DNA of 64,000 nt from assembly GCA_003994795.1 (NCBI GenBank), contig AP018269.1:3457677-3521676 (forward strand). The letters run 5' to 3'. The position numbers and the translations under genes were made by a program. The notes under the pieces were generated by a model. The model was not told the origin of the DNA. It ran no database searches and saw only the letters and a program-made list of their open reading frames with translations. Positions 26,167 to 39,905 of the stretch are shown one piece after another. The stretch's first letter is position 1, and each line of letters opens with the position of its first letter. This stretch comes from Cylindrospermum sp. NIES-4074. Its GTDB lineage: Bacteria > Cyanobacteriota > Cyanobacteriia > Cyanobacteriales > Nostocaceae.

Positions 26167-28281
26167 ATGCGAACATTAATTATTGATAACTATGACTCTT
26201 ATACCTTTAATTTGTACCAAATGATTGGGGAGGTAAATAGAGAACTGCCTTTAGTAATTCCTAATGATCAGATTAACTGGGAGGGAATCAAAGAGATCGC
26301 ATTTGACAACATTGTAATTTCTCCAGGGCCTGGCCGTCCAGAGAAGTCAGCAGATTTTGGCGTTTGCCGACAAATAATTGAGAATATAAATATACCCTTG
26401 CTGGGAGTTTGTTTAGGACATCAAGGAATTGGCTACTTATATGGTGGCAGGGTGATTCATGCCCCCGAAGTTAGACACGGTAGAATCAGTAAAATTTTTC
26501 ATAACAATTCTGAACTGTTTCAAGGCATTCCCAATCAGTTTTCAGTGGTGCGTTATCACTCTTTGTTAGTTGCTGAGGAACTACCTGAATGTTTAGAAAA
26601 GATTGCTTGGACTGAAGCAGGACTGGTGATGGGATTGCGTCATCGGTATTTACCTTGTTGGGGTGTGCAGTTTCACCCAGAGTCTATCTGTACAGAATAT
26701 GGGCAAAAATTGCTCGAAAACTTTAGAGATATGACGCTGCAATTTACAAAGAAACTATCAAGAAGTTCAGCAAAGCAGTATTTTACAGAATATAAATCTG
26801 TTAGTTCTACTATAAATCATCCTGACCAAAAACAGTCCGAGAAATTTGAACTCTATACGCGCAAGCTAGATATCTGCCCAGATACAGAACAAATATTTGT
26901 ACAGATGTTTGGGGATGCACCAAATGCCTTTTGGTTAGATAGTAGCCGTGTGGAACCTGGTTTATCTCGCTTTTCGTTTATGGGTGATGGGAGTGGGGCA
27001 AATAGCCTATTAGTACGTTATTATACTCAAGCGCAAGAACTCACGATCGCACAATCAGATACTGTGATCCATAGCAGTGAAAGTATTTTTAAATATCTAA
27101 AGCGGGAAATAGACTATCGGCGTTGTCAATCGGATGAACTACCTTTTGATTTTAATTGTGGGTTTGTTGGCTATTTTGGCTATGAACTCAAGGCAGAGTG
27201 CGGATCGCAAACGGTGCATTCTTCTCCCTTACCGGATGCTATTTTCTTACTTGCCGATCGCATGATTGCCATCGATCATCAAGAACAGTGTCTTTATTTG
27301 CTGCAACTAGTCGAGAAAGGACAAACACAACAGGTAGAAACTTGGTTTGACACTATCCAGCAACAACTTACAACCCTTGCTCCTCTGCCAAAGATTGTAC
27401 CCCAGGGAAATCAAGAGCCAATTAAGTTCCATTTGCATCGCACTTACCAGACTTACATCCAAGATATTCATCAATGCTTGGACGAAATTCACGAAGGAGA
27501 AACCTATCAAGTTTGCCTGACGAATCAGCTTCACACCGATGCGACTCCTGATCCACTGATATTTTATCGCACATTACGTCAAATCAATCCTGCTCCCTAC
27601 TCGGCATTTTTGCGCTTTAGTGATTTGGCGATCGCCTGCTCATCTCCAGAACGGTTTCTCAAAATTGATCGAAAAAAATGGGTAGAAACTAAGCCCATAA
27701 AAGGAACACTACCGCGAGGAAAAACCCCAGAAGAAGATTTTATCCTCCGGGAACAGTTACGCAACAGCGAAAAAGACCGGGCGGAAAATCTCATGATTGT
27801 GGATTTGTTACGCAATGATTTGGGACGAGTCTGTGAAGTTGGTAGTGTCCACGTACCAAAATTAATGGATGTAGAAACCTATGCAACAGTACATCAGTTA
27901 GTGACAACGGTACGAGGACAGTTGCGATCAGATTTACAAGCGGTGGATTGCATTCAAGCATCATTTCCAGGGGGGTCAATGACTGGTGCGCCCAAAATCC
28001 GCACCATGCAAATTATTGATCGCTTAGAACAAGAAGCGCGAGGAGTTTATTCCGGGGCGATCGGCTCTTTGGGCTTGAATGGTTCGGCTGATTTAAATAT
28101 TGTCATTCGGACTGCTGTTTTAACTCCTCATCAAACCTCAATTGGTATCGGTGGCGGAATTACAGCGCTTTCTAATCCTGAAATGGAGTTTCAAGAAACA
28201 CTACTCAAAGCGAAAGCTTTAATCGAAACTATGGTGCTGACGATGCAGGGAACAGTTGAGCCAGATATGTATCCCATCTGA
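26167..28281 (+). CDS. pabB: Fused aminodeoxychorismate synthase (PabA-PabB)
   Basis: 704 residues. Residues 1-190 are a class I glutamine amidotransferase with nucleophile C82 in LLGVCLGHQGIGY and the H170/E172 pair in GVQFHPES. Residues about 225-700 form the chorismate-binding domain, with ETKPIKGTLPRGKTPEEDF, MIVDLLRNDLGRV, SFPGGSMTGAPKI and RGVYSGAIGSLGLNGSADL. The lysine in PIKGT (K512) marks aminodeoxychorismate synthase rather than anthranilate synthase. It makes 4-amino-4-deoxychorismate from chorismate and glutamine for folate p-aminobenzoate. No lyase (pabC) is adjacent. Confidence 0.9.
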   Translation: MRTLIIDNYDSYTFNLYQMIGEVNRELPLVIPNDQINWEGIKEIAFDNIVISPGPGRPEKSADFGVCRQIIENINIPLLGVCLGHQGIGYLYGGRVIHAPEVRHGRISKIFHNNSELFQGIPNQFSVVRYHSLLVAEELPECLEKIAWTEAGLVMGLRHRYLPCWGVQFHPESICTEYGQKLLENFRDMTLQFTKKLSRSSAKQYFTEYKSVSSTINHPDQKQSEKFELYTRKLDICPDTEQIFVQMFGDAPNAFWLDSSRVEPGLSRFSFMGDGSGANSLLVRYYTQAQELTIAQSDTVIHSSESIFKYLKREIDYRRCQSDELPFDFNCGFVGYFGYELKAECGSQTVHSSPLPDAIFLLADRMIAIDHQEQCLYLLQLVEKGQTQQVETWFDTIQQQLTTLAPLPKIVPQGNQEPIKFHLHRTYQTYIQDIHQCLDEIHEGETYQVCLTNQLHTDATPDPLIFYRTLRQINPAPYSAFLRFSDLAIACSSPERFLKIDRKKWVETKPIKGTLPRGKTPEEDFILREQLRNSEKDRAENLMIVDLLRNDLGRVCEVGSVHVPKLMDVETYATVHQLVTTVRGQLRSDLQAVDCIQASFPGGSMTGAPKIRTMQIIDRLEQEARGVYSGAIGSLGLNGSADLNIVIRTAVLTPHQTSIGIGGGITALSNPEMEFQETLLKAKALIETMVLTMQGTVEPDMYPI

Positions 28282-28351
28282 CGGGGCGACATAATAGGCA
28301 AATTATGGAAGGGATTATTACCCCTCCCAAATTTCAATTTTAAATTAAGTT

Positions 28352-29371
28352 TTAACCCTTCCCAAAAACACTACCAAGGGCACGGGCCATGTTTTGGGGT
28401 TGCATTGCATCCATTGCTGCTGTCGGTTCATAGCCGCAGTGAACCATGCAATCGGCACATTTGGGATTACCACTCGCACGTCCGTATTGACTCCAATCTG
28501 TTTCTGATAGTAATTCTTTGAAGGTGCTGTAATGACCTTCATTCAACAGATAACAGGGTTTTTGCCAACCGAGTACACTGTAACTAGGGCTACCCCAAGG
28601 TGTACATTCGTAGTCTTTTTCACCAGTGAGAAAATCTAAGAATAGAGGGTTGTGATTGAAGTTCCAGTTTTTGTCACCGTTTTTATAAGGTGCCAAAATT
28701 GAGCGGAAAAGGGCGCGTGTTTGTTCACGTTGGAGAAAATGATCTTGATCTGGTGCCCATTCGTAACTGTAGCCAGGAGAAATCATCATCCCATCAGTAT
28801 TGAGGGTTTCCAGGAAGTCAAAGAACTCCTGCATCTCTTTGGGATTGCAACCTTCAAAGATAGTAGTGTTAGTAGCGACGCGAAAGCCTTTAGCCTTAGC
28901 AGCACGAATGGCTTTGACAGCTATATCAAAAACGCCTTTGCGATCGACACATTGATCATGCCATTCCCGCAAGCCATCTAAATGTACACTGAAAGTTAGA
29001 TAAGGGGAAGGTTGAAACTTATCTAAACTCTTTTCTAGCAATAAACCATTAGTACACAAATAAATATACTTTTTGCGTTCAATTAATCCCTGAACAATCT
29101 CACCAATTTGGGGATGCAATAACGGTTCTCCCCCAGGAATGGAAACAACTGGTGCGCCGCATTCTTCCACAGCAGCAAAGCACTGTTCTGGGGTGAGGTT
29201 TTGTTTGAGTATCTCTACAGGATGTTGAATTTTGCCGCAACCGGTGCAGGCGAGATTGCAGCGAAAAAGAGGTTCCAACATTAATACTAATGGGAACTTT
29301 TTACGTCCTTTTAAACGTTGAGTAACGAGATACTTGCCGATATCTATAGCTTGTTGTAGGTTAACTGCCAT
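28352..29371 (-). CDS. hpnH: Adenosyl-hopene transferase HpnH (radical SAM)
   Basis: 339 residues from ATG 29371 ([20 protein letters not shown]), the usual HpnH start and length. A longer frame from 29383 adds four residues. [19 protein letters not shown] holds CxxxCxx[21 protein letters not shown] is the GGE motif, and [20 protein letters not shown] and [17 protein letters not shown] are typical HpnH segments. C-terminal [18 protein letters not shown] adds conserved cysteines. HpnH attaches a 5'-deoxyadenosyl group to diploptene, the first step of C35 hopanoid side-chain synthesis. hpnA follows upstream on the same strand beyond a repeat element. Confidence 0.93.
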   Translation of the reverse strand: MAVNLQQAIDIGKYLVTQRLKGRKKFPLVLMLEPLFRCNLACTGCGKIQHPVEILKQNLTPEQCFAAVEECGAPVVSIPGGEPLLHPQIGEIVQGLIERKKYIYLCTNGLLLEKSLDKFQPSPYLTFSVHLDGLREWHDQCVDRKGVFDIAVKAIRAAKAKGFRVATNTTIFEGCNPKEMQEFFDFLETLNTDGMMISPGYSYEWAPDQDHFLQREQTRALFRSILAPYKNGDKNWNFNHNPLFLDFLTGEKDYECTPWGSPSYSVLGWQKPCYLLNEGHYSTFKELLSETDWSQYGRASGNPKCADCMVHCGYEPTAAMDAMQPQNMARALGSVFGKG

Positions 29372-29426
29372 TAGTTGAAGCACTCCTCATTTTTTGTAAA
29401 TGCAACTGGAAAGGATGAAGATAATG

Positions 29427-29637
29427 AAACCACAGATGAACACAGATGAACACAGATAATTAATTCTATGATTTACGCAAAACTCGCCAAAAGGCTTAAT
29501 TTATCAAACCGCCTTCGCGCAGCGTCTCGCAGAGAAGACGCCTTCGCGAAGCGTCTCGAAGAGAAGAACGCCAAGAATTAGTAGAGTGTGCAAAACTCCT
29601 AAATTCATCTGTGTTTATCTGTGTTCATCTGTGGTTT
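29427..29637. repeat. Terminal-inverted-repeat element, family C, between hpnH and hpnA
   Basis: Left arm AAACCACAGATGAACACAG... (29427-29461) and right arm ...TGTGTTCATCTGTGGTTT (29603-29637) are near-perfect 35-bp inverted repeats. The interior holds GC-rich direct repeats (CGCCTTCGCGCAGCGTCTCG and CGCCTTCGCGAAGCGTCTCG). About 211 bp in all and non-coding. Single arms occur at 14671 and 44538. Confidence 0.78.
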
Positions 29638-29674
29638 AATTGTCATAAGATTAATAATTTTTCCGTTTCTAACT

Positions 29675-30661
29675 TCATCCTTTAACATATCCTTGAGTCA
29701 TAAACCAATCTACAGCATCCTTAAGTGCTACATTCAGTGAAGACTGAGGTAGACCTAATTCGCGTATAGCCTTGGAGGCATTGTAGTACATTGGTTGTTT
29801 CGCCATGCGAACACCATCTAAAGGCACTGAGGGCGATTTCCCTAAGGGGGCGAGAATTTTTTCATCCACCCAAGCAACACTGAGGGGTATCCAAGGGGGA
29901 ATTGTGCTTTGGGGTGCTTTTAAGCCTGTAAGTTGAGCGAGTTGTTCTAGCAGTTCCTTCAAGGTGAGGTTTTGGTATCCTAGAATATAGCGATCGCCTG
30001 ATTTACCTTTTTGCAATGCCAATAAGTGTCCCCAGGCTACATCTCGCACATCAATAAAATTTAACCCAGTATCCATGTAGAATGGCATTTGTCGCCGCAA
30101 AAACCGCAGGATAATATCCCCCGTTGGGGTAGGTTTGATATCTAAAGGGCCGATGGGACTACTGGGATTAACCACGACGATTTCCTGACCTTGATTAGCT
30201 GCTTGCATGGCTACTTGTTCAGCCAAAAACTTGGACTTTTTGTAGTCACCCACTAATTTTTCTACAGGACTCTGATAACTCTCATCTACGACTTTACCAG
30301 ATGCCCCGGCGCCAATAGCAGCTACAGAACTAGTGTAGACAGTGCGTTCAATACCCGCTCTTTGGGCAGATGCCAACACATTGCGCGTTCCTTCAACATT
30401 GTGTAAGTAGAGTTGTTCTCGGTCTGCTTGCCACAGGGAATAATGAGCGGCAACATGGAATAGGTATTGACAACCCTGCATTTGTTGCCAAAGGTTCGCG
30501 TCATTCAAATCCCCTGTGGCAATTTCTACCGCCAAACCCCGGAGATTATCTAAGTTACTGCTAGGGCGCACTAAGGCTGTAACTGTGTATCCTTCTTGCA
30601 GTAACAAGCGCACCAAATGCGCCCCAATAAAACCTGTTCCCCCAGTCACAAAAACGCGCAT
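29675..30661 (-). CDS. hpnA: Hopanoid-associated sugar epimerase HpnA (NAD-dependent epimerase fold)
   Basis: 328 residues, extended short-chain dehydrogenase fold. The nucleotide-binding VFVTGGTGFIGAHLVRLL is at the N-terminus, with TGDLNDANLWQQMQGCQYLF, VAAHYSLWQADREQLYLHNV, YTSSVAAIGAG and the catalytic Y/K in VGDYKKSKFLAEQVA. VVVNPSSPIGPLDIKPTPTG is a strong HpnA-type signature. The family occurs with hopanoid clusters, though its precise substrate is not firmly assigned. Its ATG shares one base with the stop of the upstream RND transporter gene (TAATG), so the two are translationally coupled. hpnH is downstream on the same strand. Confidence 0.9.
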   Translation of the reverse strand: MRVFVTGGTGFIGAHLVRLLLQEGYTVTALVRPSSNLDNLRGLAVEIATGDLNDANLWQQMQGCQYLFHVAAHYSLWQADREQLYLHNVEGTRNVLASAQRAGIERTVYTSSVAAIGAGASGKVVDESYQSPVEKLVGDYKKSKFLAEQVAMQAANQGQEIVVVNPSSPIGPLDIKPTPTGDIILRFLRRQMPFYMDTGLNFIDVRDVAWGHLLALQKGKSGDRYILGYQNLTLKELLEQLAQLTGLKAPQSTIPPWIPLSVAWVDEKILAPLGKSPSVPLDGVRMAKQPMYYNASKAIRELGLPQSSLNVALKDAVDWFMTQGYVKG

Positions 30662-33327
30662 TAATGGTTCACCTTGTTCTTAAACCGGGGAAACCAATCA
30701 TCTAAAATGGCGTAAACTACTGGTACAACAATCAAACTGAGGATTGTGGATGTCACCAAACCGCCAGCAATAGAAACAGCCATTGGCGATCGCATTTCTG
30801 AACCTGCACCTAAACCTAAGGCAATGGGCACCATCCCTAAAATTGTAGCAGCAGTAGTCATCATAATTGGTCGCAGACGTACTGGGCCAGCTTTGAGAAT
30901 CGCTTCTGTGCGCTCTAAGCCAGTGTCTCGTAGCTGGTTAATGTAATCTACTATCAAAATGGCATTTTTGTTAGTGATTCCCAGTAAAAAGACAAAGCCA
31001 ATTAGGGAAATCATCCCAAAATCGCTCTTGGTTATGAGTAACGCTAACATCGCCCCCACTAATGCTAAAGGTAAAGAAATCCCAATTACTACAGGGTCTA
31101 CCCAGCCTTTAAACAGCCAAATCAGCACCCCAACAATACACAGTGCCGATAAAGCCAGAGTTGTGCCAAAACTGCCAAATACCTGACCTTGAAGGGCAGA
31201 ATCTCCTCCCAAATTTAAGGAAACACCAAGGGGCATCACCGCATTAGCTTCTGCTACTACTTTATCAGTAGCATTACCCAAAGATAAATCCTTACCCAGG
31301 TTAGCGCTGATATAAGCAACCCGCTGATTATTCAAGCGTTCAATTTGAAAAACAGTCCCCTGTTGATTTTTTTCACCTGTAATTGTGACATCAGCAAATC
31401 CTGGTAATTTCTCAATTCGCTGTTTAATCGCTTTGGTGGCTTTAGCAAGTGCTTGCAGGTCATCACCCCGTAACGCTATTTGCAGAGGTTTTTGACCACC
31501 AGTATCCACAAATTGGATATCTTCCACACTGGTAGTTACACCAGGAAGATTTGGCAAAGAAGCGCGGAATTGGTCTTGTAGTGCCGCTGTTTTAATTTCC
31601 CGCTTTTCTTTGAGTTTGACATAAAGCGTCCCCTTGTTCGGCTCACCTTCACGGGAACCAACAGTAGTAAACACCGTTTCCACTACGGGGGATTTTCTCA
31701 CCACATCTTCTAGTTTTTTGGCAACCTCAAGGGAATCATTTAACGGGTTGGGGATGGGAATTGGGGCGGAATTTCCTGCTTGTGCTGCTAGCTTTTGCAA
31801 AGTAGCTTGATCAGGAATATTCGGTAGAGGAGCGGTATAAACTATATTAAACTCGCCCCGGTCTAATTTGGGAATAAAACCTTTAGGAATTAGGGGAATT
31901 AGGGCAATTCCCGCAACGAAACTGAATACAGCTAACCCTAAAACTAACCCTCGATGGCTTAAAGACCATTCCAGCAACTTGCGGTAAGATTGGGCAAAGC
32001 CAACCCAGATATTGCTTTCTCGACGTGGGGAACGGGAAGATGTGGGTTTAAGCCAGTAGATAGATAGAACAGGTGATAAAGTCCGGGCTACCATCATAGA
32101 GGTGAGCATTGCCGCCGAAACGGTGATACCAAAAGGCTTGAAAAATTGCCCAATTACCCCACCCATTAATCCTATAGGCAGAAAAACTGCAACTGCTGTC
32201 AATGTCGCTGCGGTGACAGTTAAACCAATTTCATTGGTAGCTAACAGTGCAGCTTGACGGGGATGTTCTCCATCTTCGACGTGACGCATGATGTTTTCCA
32301 CATCAACGATCGCATCATCTACAATACTACCAATCACCAAAGCCAGTGCCAGCAAGGTAATTGTCTCTAAATTAAAGCCAAATATTGCCATCACAATAAA
32401 CGTTCCCAACAAAGAGACGGGAATTGCCAAAGCAGAAATCAGCGTCGCTTGCCAATTCCACAAAAAGGGAAAGATGACAATAACTGACAAAACTACAGCT
32501 TCAATCAGCGCATCTATGGTTGACTGGGTAGCGTGGCGGATGTATTCTGCTTGAGTTGCGGCTAAAGTCAGGGTGACATCCTGCAAGTTAGCGCGGAGTT
32601 TTTGGACTTCCTGCTCCACCCGACTCACAACTTCCAAAGTGTTAGCAGTACCCTGTTTAATTACCTGAAAAGCGATCGCCTCTTTGCCATTAAACCGTAC
32701 CAAATTCGCCCCACCAGGTGGGATGCCATTGGCAAGATTTGGGGCAGCCACAGCGCTAGCATTGCCCAATAGAGAGACTTTTAGCACACCTGGCAATTTA
32801 GCAATTTTTGGCACAATTTGCTCATTAGCCAACTTGCTCAAATCTGCGAGATTCCGCGTTTGACTCTCAATAGCGTAGCTAATAGCTGCCGACTCATTCA
32901 GATTCAGGGGAATAATTTTATAACTTGCACCTTGAGGCAAAGTTAACTTTGTGAGTGCCGTTTCGGCGTTTTTAGTGGATGTTTCCAGATTTGTACCCAC
33001 AAAAAAAGACAGACTAACGGCAGTTTGTCCCGGATAAGTGGATGAGCGAATATCCTCAAGTCCTTCCAGAGATTTTAGGCGTTCTTCCAGCAGTTTAGTG
33101 AGTTTTGCTTCTGTATCCAGAGCCGTTGTCAGCGGTGCTTGAGCATTCACCACCACCACAGGAAAGGTAATATCTGGAAACAAAGCATACTTGAGGGAAC
33201 TGAAAGCTAAAAGTCCAGCTACCGTCACCGCAATCCAAAAACTCACCGTTAGCCAAGAATATGCGATCGCCAACTTAGAAATATTAAAGCGTTCTCGTGC
33301 GGATTTTGAGCTACTAGGCTGTACCAT
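30661..33327 (-). CDS. RND-family efflux transporter (AcrB-like permease)
   Basis: 888 residues, shorter than the roughly 1,030 of AcrB. A first membrane helix is in LTVSFWIAVTVAGLLAFSSL, followed by the periplasmic porter region and helix bundles such as AVVLSVIVIFPFLWNW, LALALVIGSIVDDAIVDVEN (charged residues of proton relay, motif SIVDDAIVDVEN) and MMTTAATILGMVPIALG near the end. The reduced length appears to come from shortened periplasmic loops. The family exports lipophilic compounds using the proton gradient. Overlap with hpnA by one base suggests a role linked to hopanoids or lipid trafficking. No membrane-fusion protein is adjacent. Confidence 0.88.
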   Translation of the reverse strand: MVQPSSSKSARERFNISKLAIAYSWLTVSFWIAVTVAGLLAFSSLKYALFPDITFPVVVVNAQAPLTTALDTEAKLTKLLEERLKSLEGLEDIRSSTYPGQTAVSLSFFVGTNLETSTKNAETALTKLTLPQGASYKIIPLNLNESAAISYAIESQTRNLADLSKLANEQIVPKIAKLPGVLKVSLLGNASAVAAPNLANGIPPGGANLVRFNGKEAIAFQVIKQGTANTLEVVSRVEQEVQKLRANLQDVTLTLAATQAEYIRHATQSTIDALIEAVVLSVIVIFPFLWNWQATLISALAIPVSLLGTFIVMAIFGFNLETITLLALALVIGSIVDDAIVDVENIMRHVEDGEHPRQAALLATNEIGLTVTAATLTAVAVFLPIGLMGGVIGQFFKPFGITVSAAMLTSMMVARTLSPVLSIYWLKPTSSRSPRRESNIWVGFAQSYRKLLEWSLSHRGLVLGLAVFSFVAGIALIPLIPKGFIPKLDRGEFNIVYTAPLPNIPDQATLQKLAAQAGNSAPIPIPNPLNDSLEVAKKLEDVVRKSPVVETVFTTVGSREGEPNKGTLYVKLKEKREIKTAALQDQFRASLPNLPGVTTSVEDIQFVDTGGQKPLQIALRGDDLQALAKATKAIKQRIEKLPGFADVTITGEKNQQGTVFQIERLNNQRVAYISANLGKDLSLGNATDKVVAEANAVMPLGVSLNLGGDSALQGQVFGSFGTTLALSALCIVGVLIWLFKGWVDPVVIGISLPLALVGAMLALLITKSDFGMISLIGFVFLLGITNKNAILIVDYINQLRDTGLERTEAILKAGPVRLRPIMMTTAATILGMVPIALGLGAGSEMRSPMAVSIAGGLVTSTILSLIVVPVVYAILDDWFPRFKNKVNH

Positions 33328-33549
33328 CTTGAAAAATCATCGTGCGGGTAACGCAATTCTCTAGTTATGCTACAGCAATAGCCCACCCTTTGAGCGTTTG
33401 AGTGGCTAGTAAAAACTATTGTCTGCCATACAAACCATTAATTAATGCGATCGCCTCTTAATCTTCCCTCTTCCTTTTCCCCTCTTCCTTCGCGCTCTAC
33501 CCTTCGGGAACGGCTTCGCCGAATGCGTCCTTCGCGGTTCGTTAAACAA

Positions 33550-34224
33550 ATGCCTAAAAACCCACCCATAACTACAATACTAGTCCCCCAAGGAGCAGAA
33601 TATAAAGCCGTATATCGCGGCTTAAAACCCATTACAGGTGCAAAACCAACCCTCCTCTCAATTCCCGTAGGAATGCGACCCCTGCGCCAATACTTGCAAC
33701 AATGGAATGGAGAAATACCATCCAGAGTGCTGCTGATGGGTTTATGTGGAAGTTTGCAAAAGCGCCATACAGTAGGAGATATTGTGCTATACGAGGATTG
33801 TCTTTATCAGGGACAACTGCAAAAATGCGACTCCAGCTTAACTGCACAGATCCATACCCATCTTCAGAATAATAGACTTGTGAGAGGATTAACAAGCGAT
33901 CGCATTATTTCCTCCGCTACCGAAAAACAGCATTTAGGTAAAATATCCGGTGCTGATGTCGTTGACATGGAAGGATTTACCGCTCTAGAGTTTTGCCAAT
34001 CTGCTGGAATAGCAGCAGCAATATTGCGAGTAGTTAGCGACGACTCCCACCACGACATACCAAACCTCACACCCGCCATCAGTCCCGATGGCTCTCTACA
34101 ACCTTTAAAATTAACTTGGGCATTCATCCGTCAACCCCTTGCAGCTACTAACTTGATTCGCGGTTCATTACAAGGGCTGAAAGTATTAGAACAGGTAACA
34201 ACTTCGCTTTTTTCTACTTACTAA
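33550..34224 (+). CDS. hpnG: Nucleosidase/phosphorylase-family protein, probable HpnG
   Basis: 224 residues from ATG 33550 (MPKNPPITTILVPQGAEYKA). A longer frame from 33445 only translates an upstream GC-rich repeat. The family signature is seen in VLLMGLCGSLQKRHTVGDIV, ISGADVVDMEGFTALEFCQS and ILRVVSDDSHHDIPNL; the conserved Glu of VDMEGF and Asp of SDD are the catalytic pair in related MTA/SAH nucleosidases. In hopanoid synthesis HpnG removes adenine from adenosylhopane made by HpnH. Location next to hpnA and hpnH supports that name over a general MTA nucleosidase. It is divergent from the RND gene. Confidence 0.75.
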   Translation: MPKNPPITTILVPQGAEYKAVYRGLKPITGAKPTLLSIPVGMRPLRQYLQQWNGEIPSRVLLMGLCGSLQKRHTVGDIVLYEDCLYQGQLQKCDSSLTAQIHTHLQNNRLVRGLTSDRIISSATEKQHLGKISGADVVDMEGFTALEFCQSAGIAAAILRVVSDDSHHDIPNLTPAISPDGSLQPLKLTWAFIRQPLAATNLIRGSLQGLKVLEQVTTSLFSTY

Positions 34225-35295
34225 TATTTTTGAGTGAAATGTTTATTAGGAAATAAAGTGTCTAATACCCATTCGTCTACACATGGTTTGTGTTTTAGTC
34301 GCGGTCACAATTCCCGTCTGAGATGGTCTTGAATTCGTGGGCTACGCGAACAATTTATAATTTTTAAAACTCAATTTTTTAAGAAACGTCTCTCATTTCT
34401 TTGCTTAGGGGGAGATTATATTTTATACATGTTGTTTTCCCTTAATGAACAATTTGATAAAATTAAAACCAATTAAAAACTAAACATAAAATAAATAAAC
34501 ACAGAGTAATTACTATGCTTCTACTCTGTGTTTTCTGCGTTAATTCTTGGATCAGATACACCCTCGAATTGTGACGCTCTTTGCTTCTTATTATCCAATT
34601 TAAATTTATTTGTGTTTATGTTCATCCGTCTTACGACGGGTTTAATTACATTGTTAGTAACTTAAAATTCTATCCTTTTATAGGTTCTTCGGTACACTGA
34701 ATTTTTTCATTTTAATAGAGACATAAATAGATAAAGTCAAAGTTTTTACGTTGCATATTTTACGTTGTAGATTTGATTACTTTTTCTGACAATTTACTAA
34801 ACGATTAAACCTATACAAGCTCTGACCAAAAAACTGCAACTAATTTATCGGAGGCTTGTTTCACTTATACAAATCTCAATTTCAGAAAATCATCCGTATC
34901 AGCCTTTAAAGACTTAGATACAGACTATCACTTAGAATTGCTAGTGTTACTTTACCAACATTTTGCTAACTACAATAAGAAAGAGTCAAGAATCTGGTAA
35001 TTCATCAACTAGGGCACAATAACAAAACTTGATGACCCCATTCACTAAGTTTTTACATTCTATTCACGGCAGTTGTTGATATTCCATCAAGAGCAGATAG
35101 GAAAATCGCAGTTATTATTGCAATTTTTATAGTAAGTTATGTGTAATTAATTCTGAATTTTGAAATGAAAAATTTTACAGCCAAGTCTTAAGAACTCGCT
35201 TTGGCAACCAAATTGTTCAAATAACAGTATTTGATTAACTCTTTCTCTCTCCCTTGCTAGTTTTAACAAAATTATAATTTGAGTGCTGTAGAGAG
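34225..35295. other. 1.07-kb gap between hpnG and the reductase gene
   Basis: AT-rich, with no credible gene. It holds the repeat-like GGGCTACGCGAACAATTTAT at 34339 and a hairpin ACACAGAGTA (34499-34508) / TACTCTGTGT (34522-34531) followed by TTT that may end the hpnG transcript. A degenerate family-C-like string (TTTGTGTTTATGTTCATCCG) lies near 34608. I see nothing else in it. Confidence 0.45.
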
Positions 35296-36171
35296 TTAAC
35301 TGTTTTTAGCTATACCAAGGTAATGTGCAATCAGTTTGTCAAGTATCCAATCAGGTAGAATTTTGGCAAGCCAGATATTTATTTTGGCATCTAATCCTAC
35401 TACATAGCGAATTTTTGGTCTTTTAGTAGTGAGTGCATGTGCAACAGCTTTTGCCACTACTTCAGCAGGAAATCCATTGTTACTTAACTCATTTGCTTTT
35501 TTATGTGCGGAATCTACAAAAACAGAGTATAAACTCCGCGCCTCTGGCGGTAAGTTGTTCCATATATTATCAGCTTTAGAAATAGACTTTTTCCAAATAG
35601 GCGTTGTGACACTACCAGGTTCAATAATACAAACCGCAATACCCCAAGGTTGTAACTCTATTCGCAACGCATCTGTAAGAGCTTCCAATGCAAATTTTGA
35701 GGCGCAATAGGAACCGAGAAAAGGTATAGAAACCTTGCCATTGTCGGAACTCATGTTGATTATACGACCTTGACTTTCTCTTAAAAGTGGCAGAAATGCT
35801 TGTGTGACCGCTATTTGTCCAATAACGTTGATTTCAAACTGCTCTCTTAGGTCAGCGACAGGAAGGAATTCTAGGGGCCCTGCAATGACTATTCCTGCAT
35901 TGTTTACTAAACCAGTAAGACCAGTGCTATCCAAAGTAGCTTTTATTCTATTGGCAGCCGCAATGATGGATACCTCATTTGTAACATCTAAGAAAATCGG
36001 TGTAAGTCGCTCCGAGGTCTTGCATTTTAACGCTTCACCGTCAGCATCGCTACGAACTCCAGCAAATACTTGATAACCTAATTTGTCAAGATAAATGGCG
36101 CAGGCTTCGCCTATTCCACTTGATGCACCACTGATAACTACTGATCCAGTAAAACTTTTCTTGCTAACCAT
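35296..36171 (-). CDS. Short-chain dehydrogenase/reductase of the FAAL-AOS operon
   Basis: 291 residues. Classical SDR features: nucleotide motif VVISGASSGIGEACA (G15-G21), LVNNAGIVIAGP, the serine in NMSSDNGKVSIPF (S141/S142) and the YxxxK in GSYCASKFALEAL (Y155, K159). It ends with a hydrophobic stretch (INIWLAKILPDWILDKLIAH) that could be membrane-associated, as in 3-ketosphinganine reductases and related lipid SDRs. It is the third gene of a minus-strand set after the acyl-AMP ligase and the oxoamine synthase. The natural inference is reduction of the ketone made by the synthase. The gap to the upstream gene is 138 bp. Confidence 0.85.
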   Translation of the reverse strand: MVSKKSFTGSVVISGASSGIGEACAIYLDKLGYQVFAGVRSDADGEALKCKTSERLTPIFLDVTNEVSIIAAANRIKATLDSTGLTGLVNNAGIVIAGPLEFLPVADLREQFEINVIGQIAVTQAFLPLLRESQGRIINMSSDNGKVSIPFLGSYCASKFALEALTDALRIELQPWGIAVCIIEPGSVTTPIWKKSISKADNIWNNLPPEARSLYSVFVDSAHKKANELSNNGFPAEVVAKAVAHALTTKRPKIRYVVGLDAKINIWLAKILPDWILDKLIAHYLGIAKNS

Positions 36172-36309
36172 GACTTCATCTCACAAATTTTTTCTCTCTC
36201 TTGAATGTCAGAATGTACATTTCAGAATTCCAAAAATCAATATGTTTGGAATTCTGAACGTAGTGAATATAGCGGCAAGTGTCCTTACTGATAATAACTA
36301 TCTAGTCAA

Positions 36310-39905
<3,596 letters not shown>

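Noticed and set aside
26167-28281. Fused anthranilate synthase
   Set aside because: The chorismate-binding domain has PIKGT with lysine, the aminodeoxychorismate synthase signature, instead of the alanine of anthranilate synthases.
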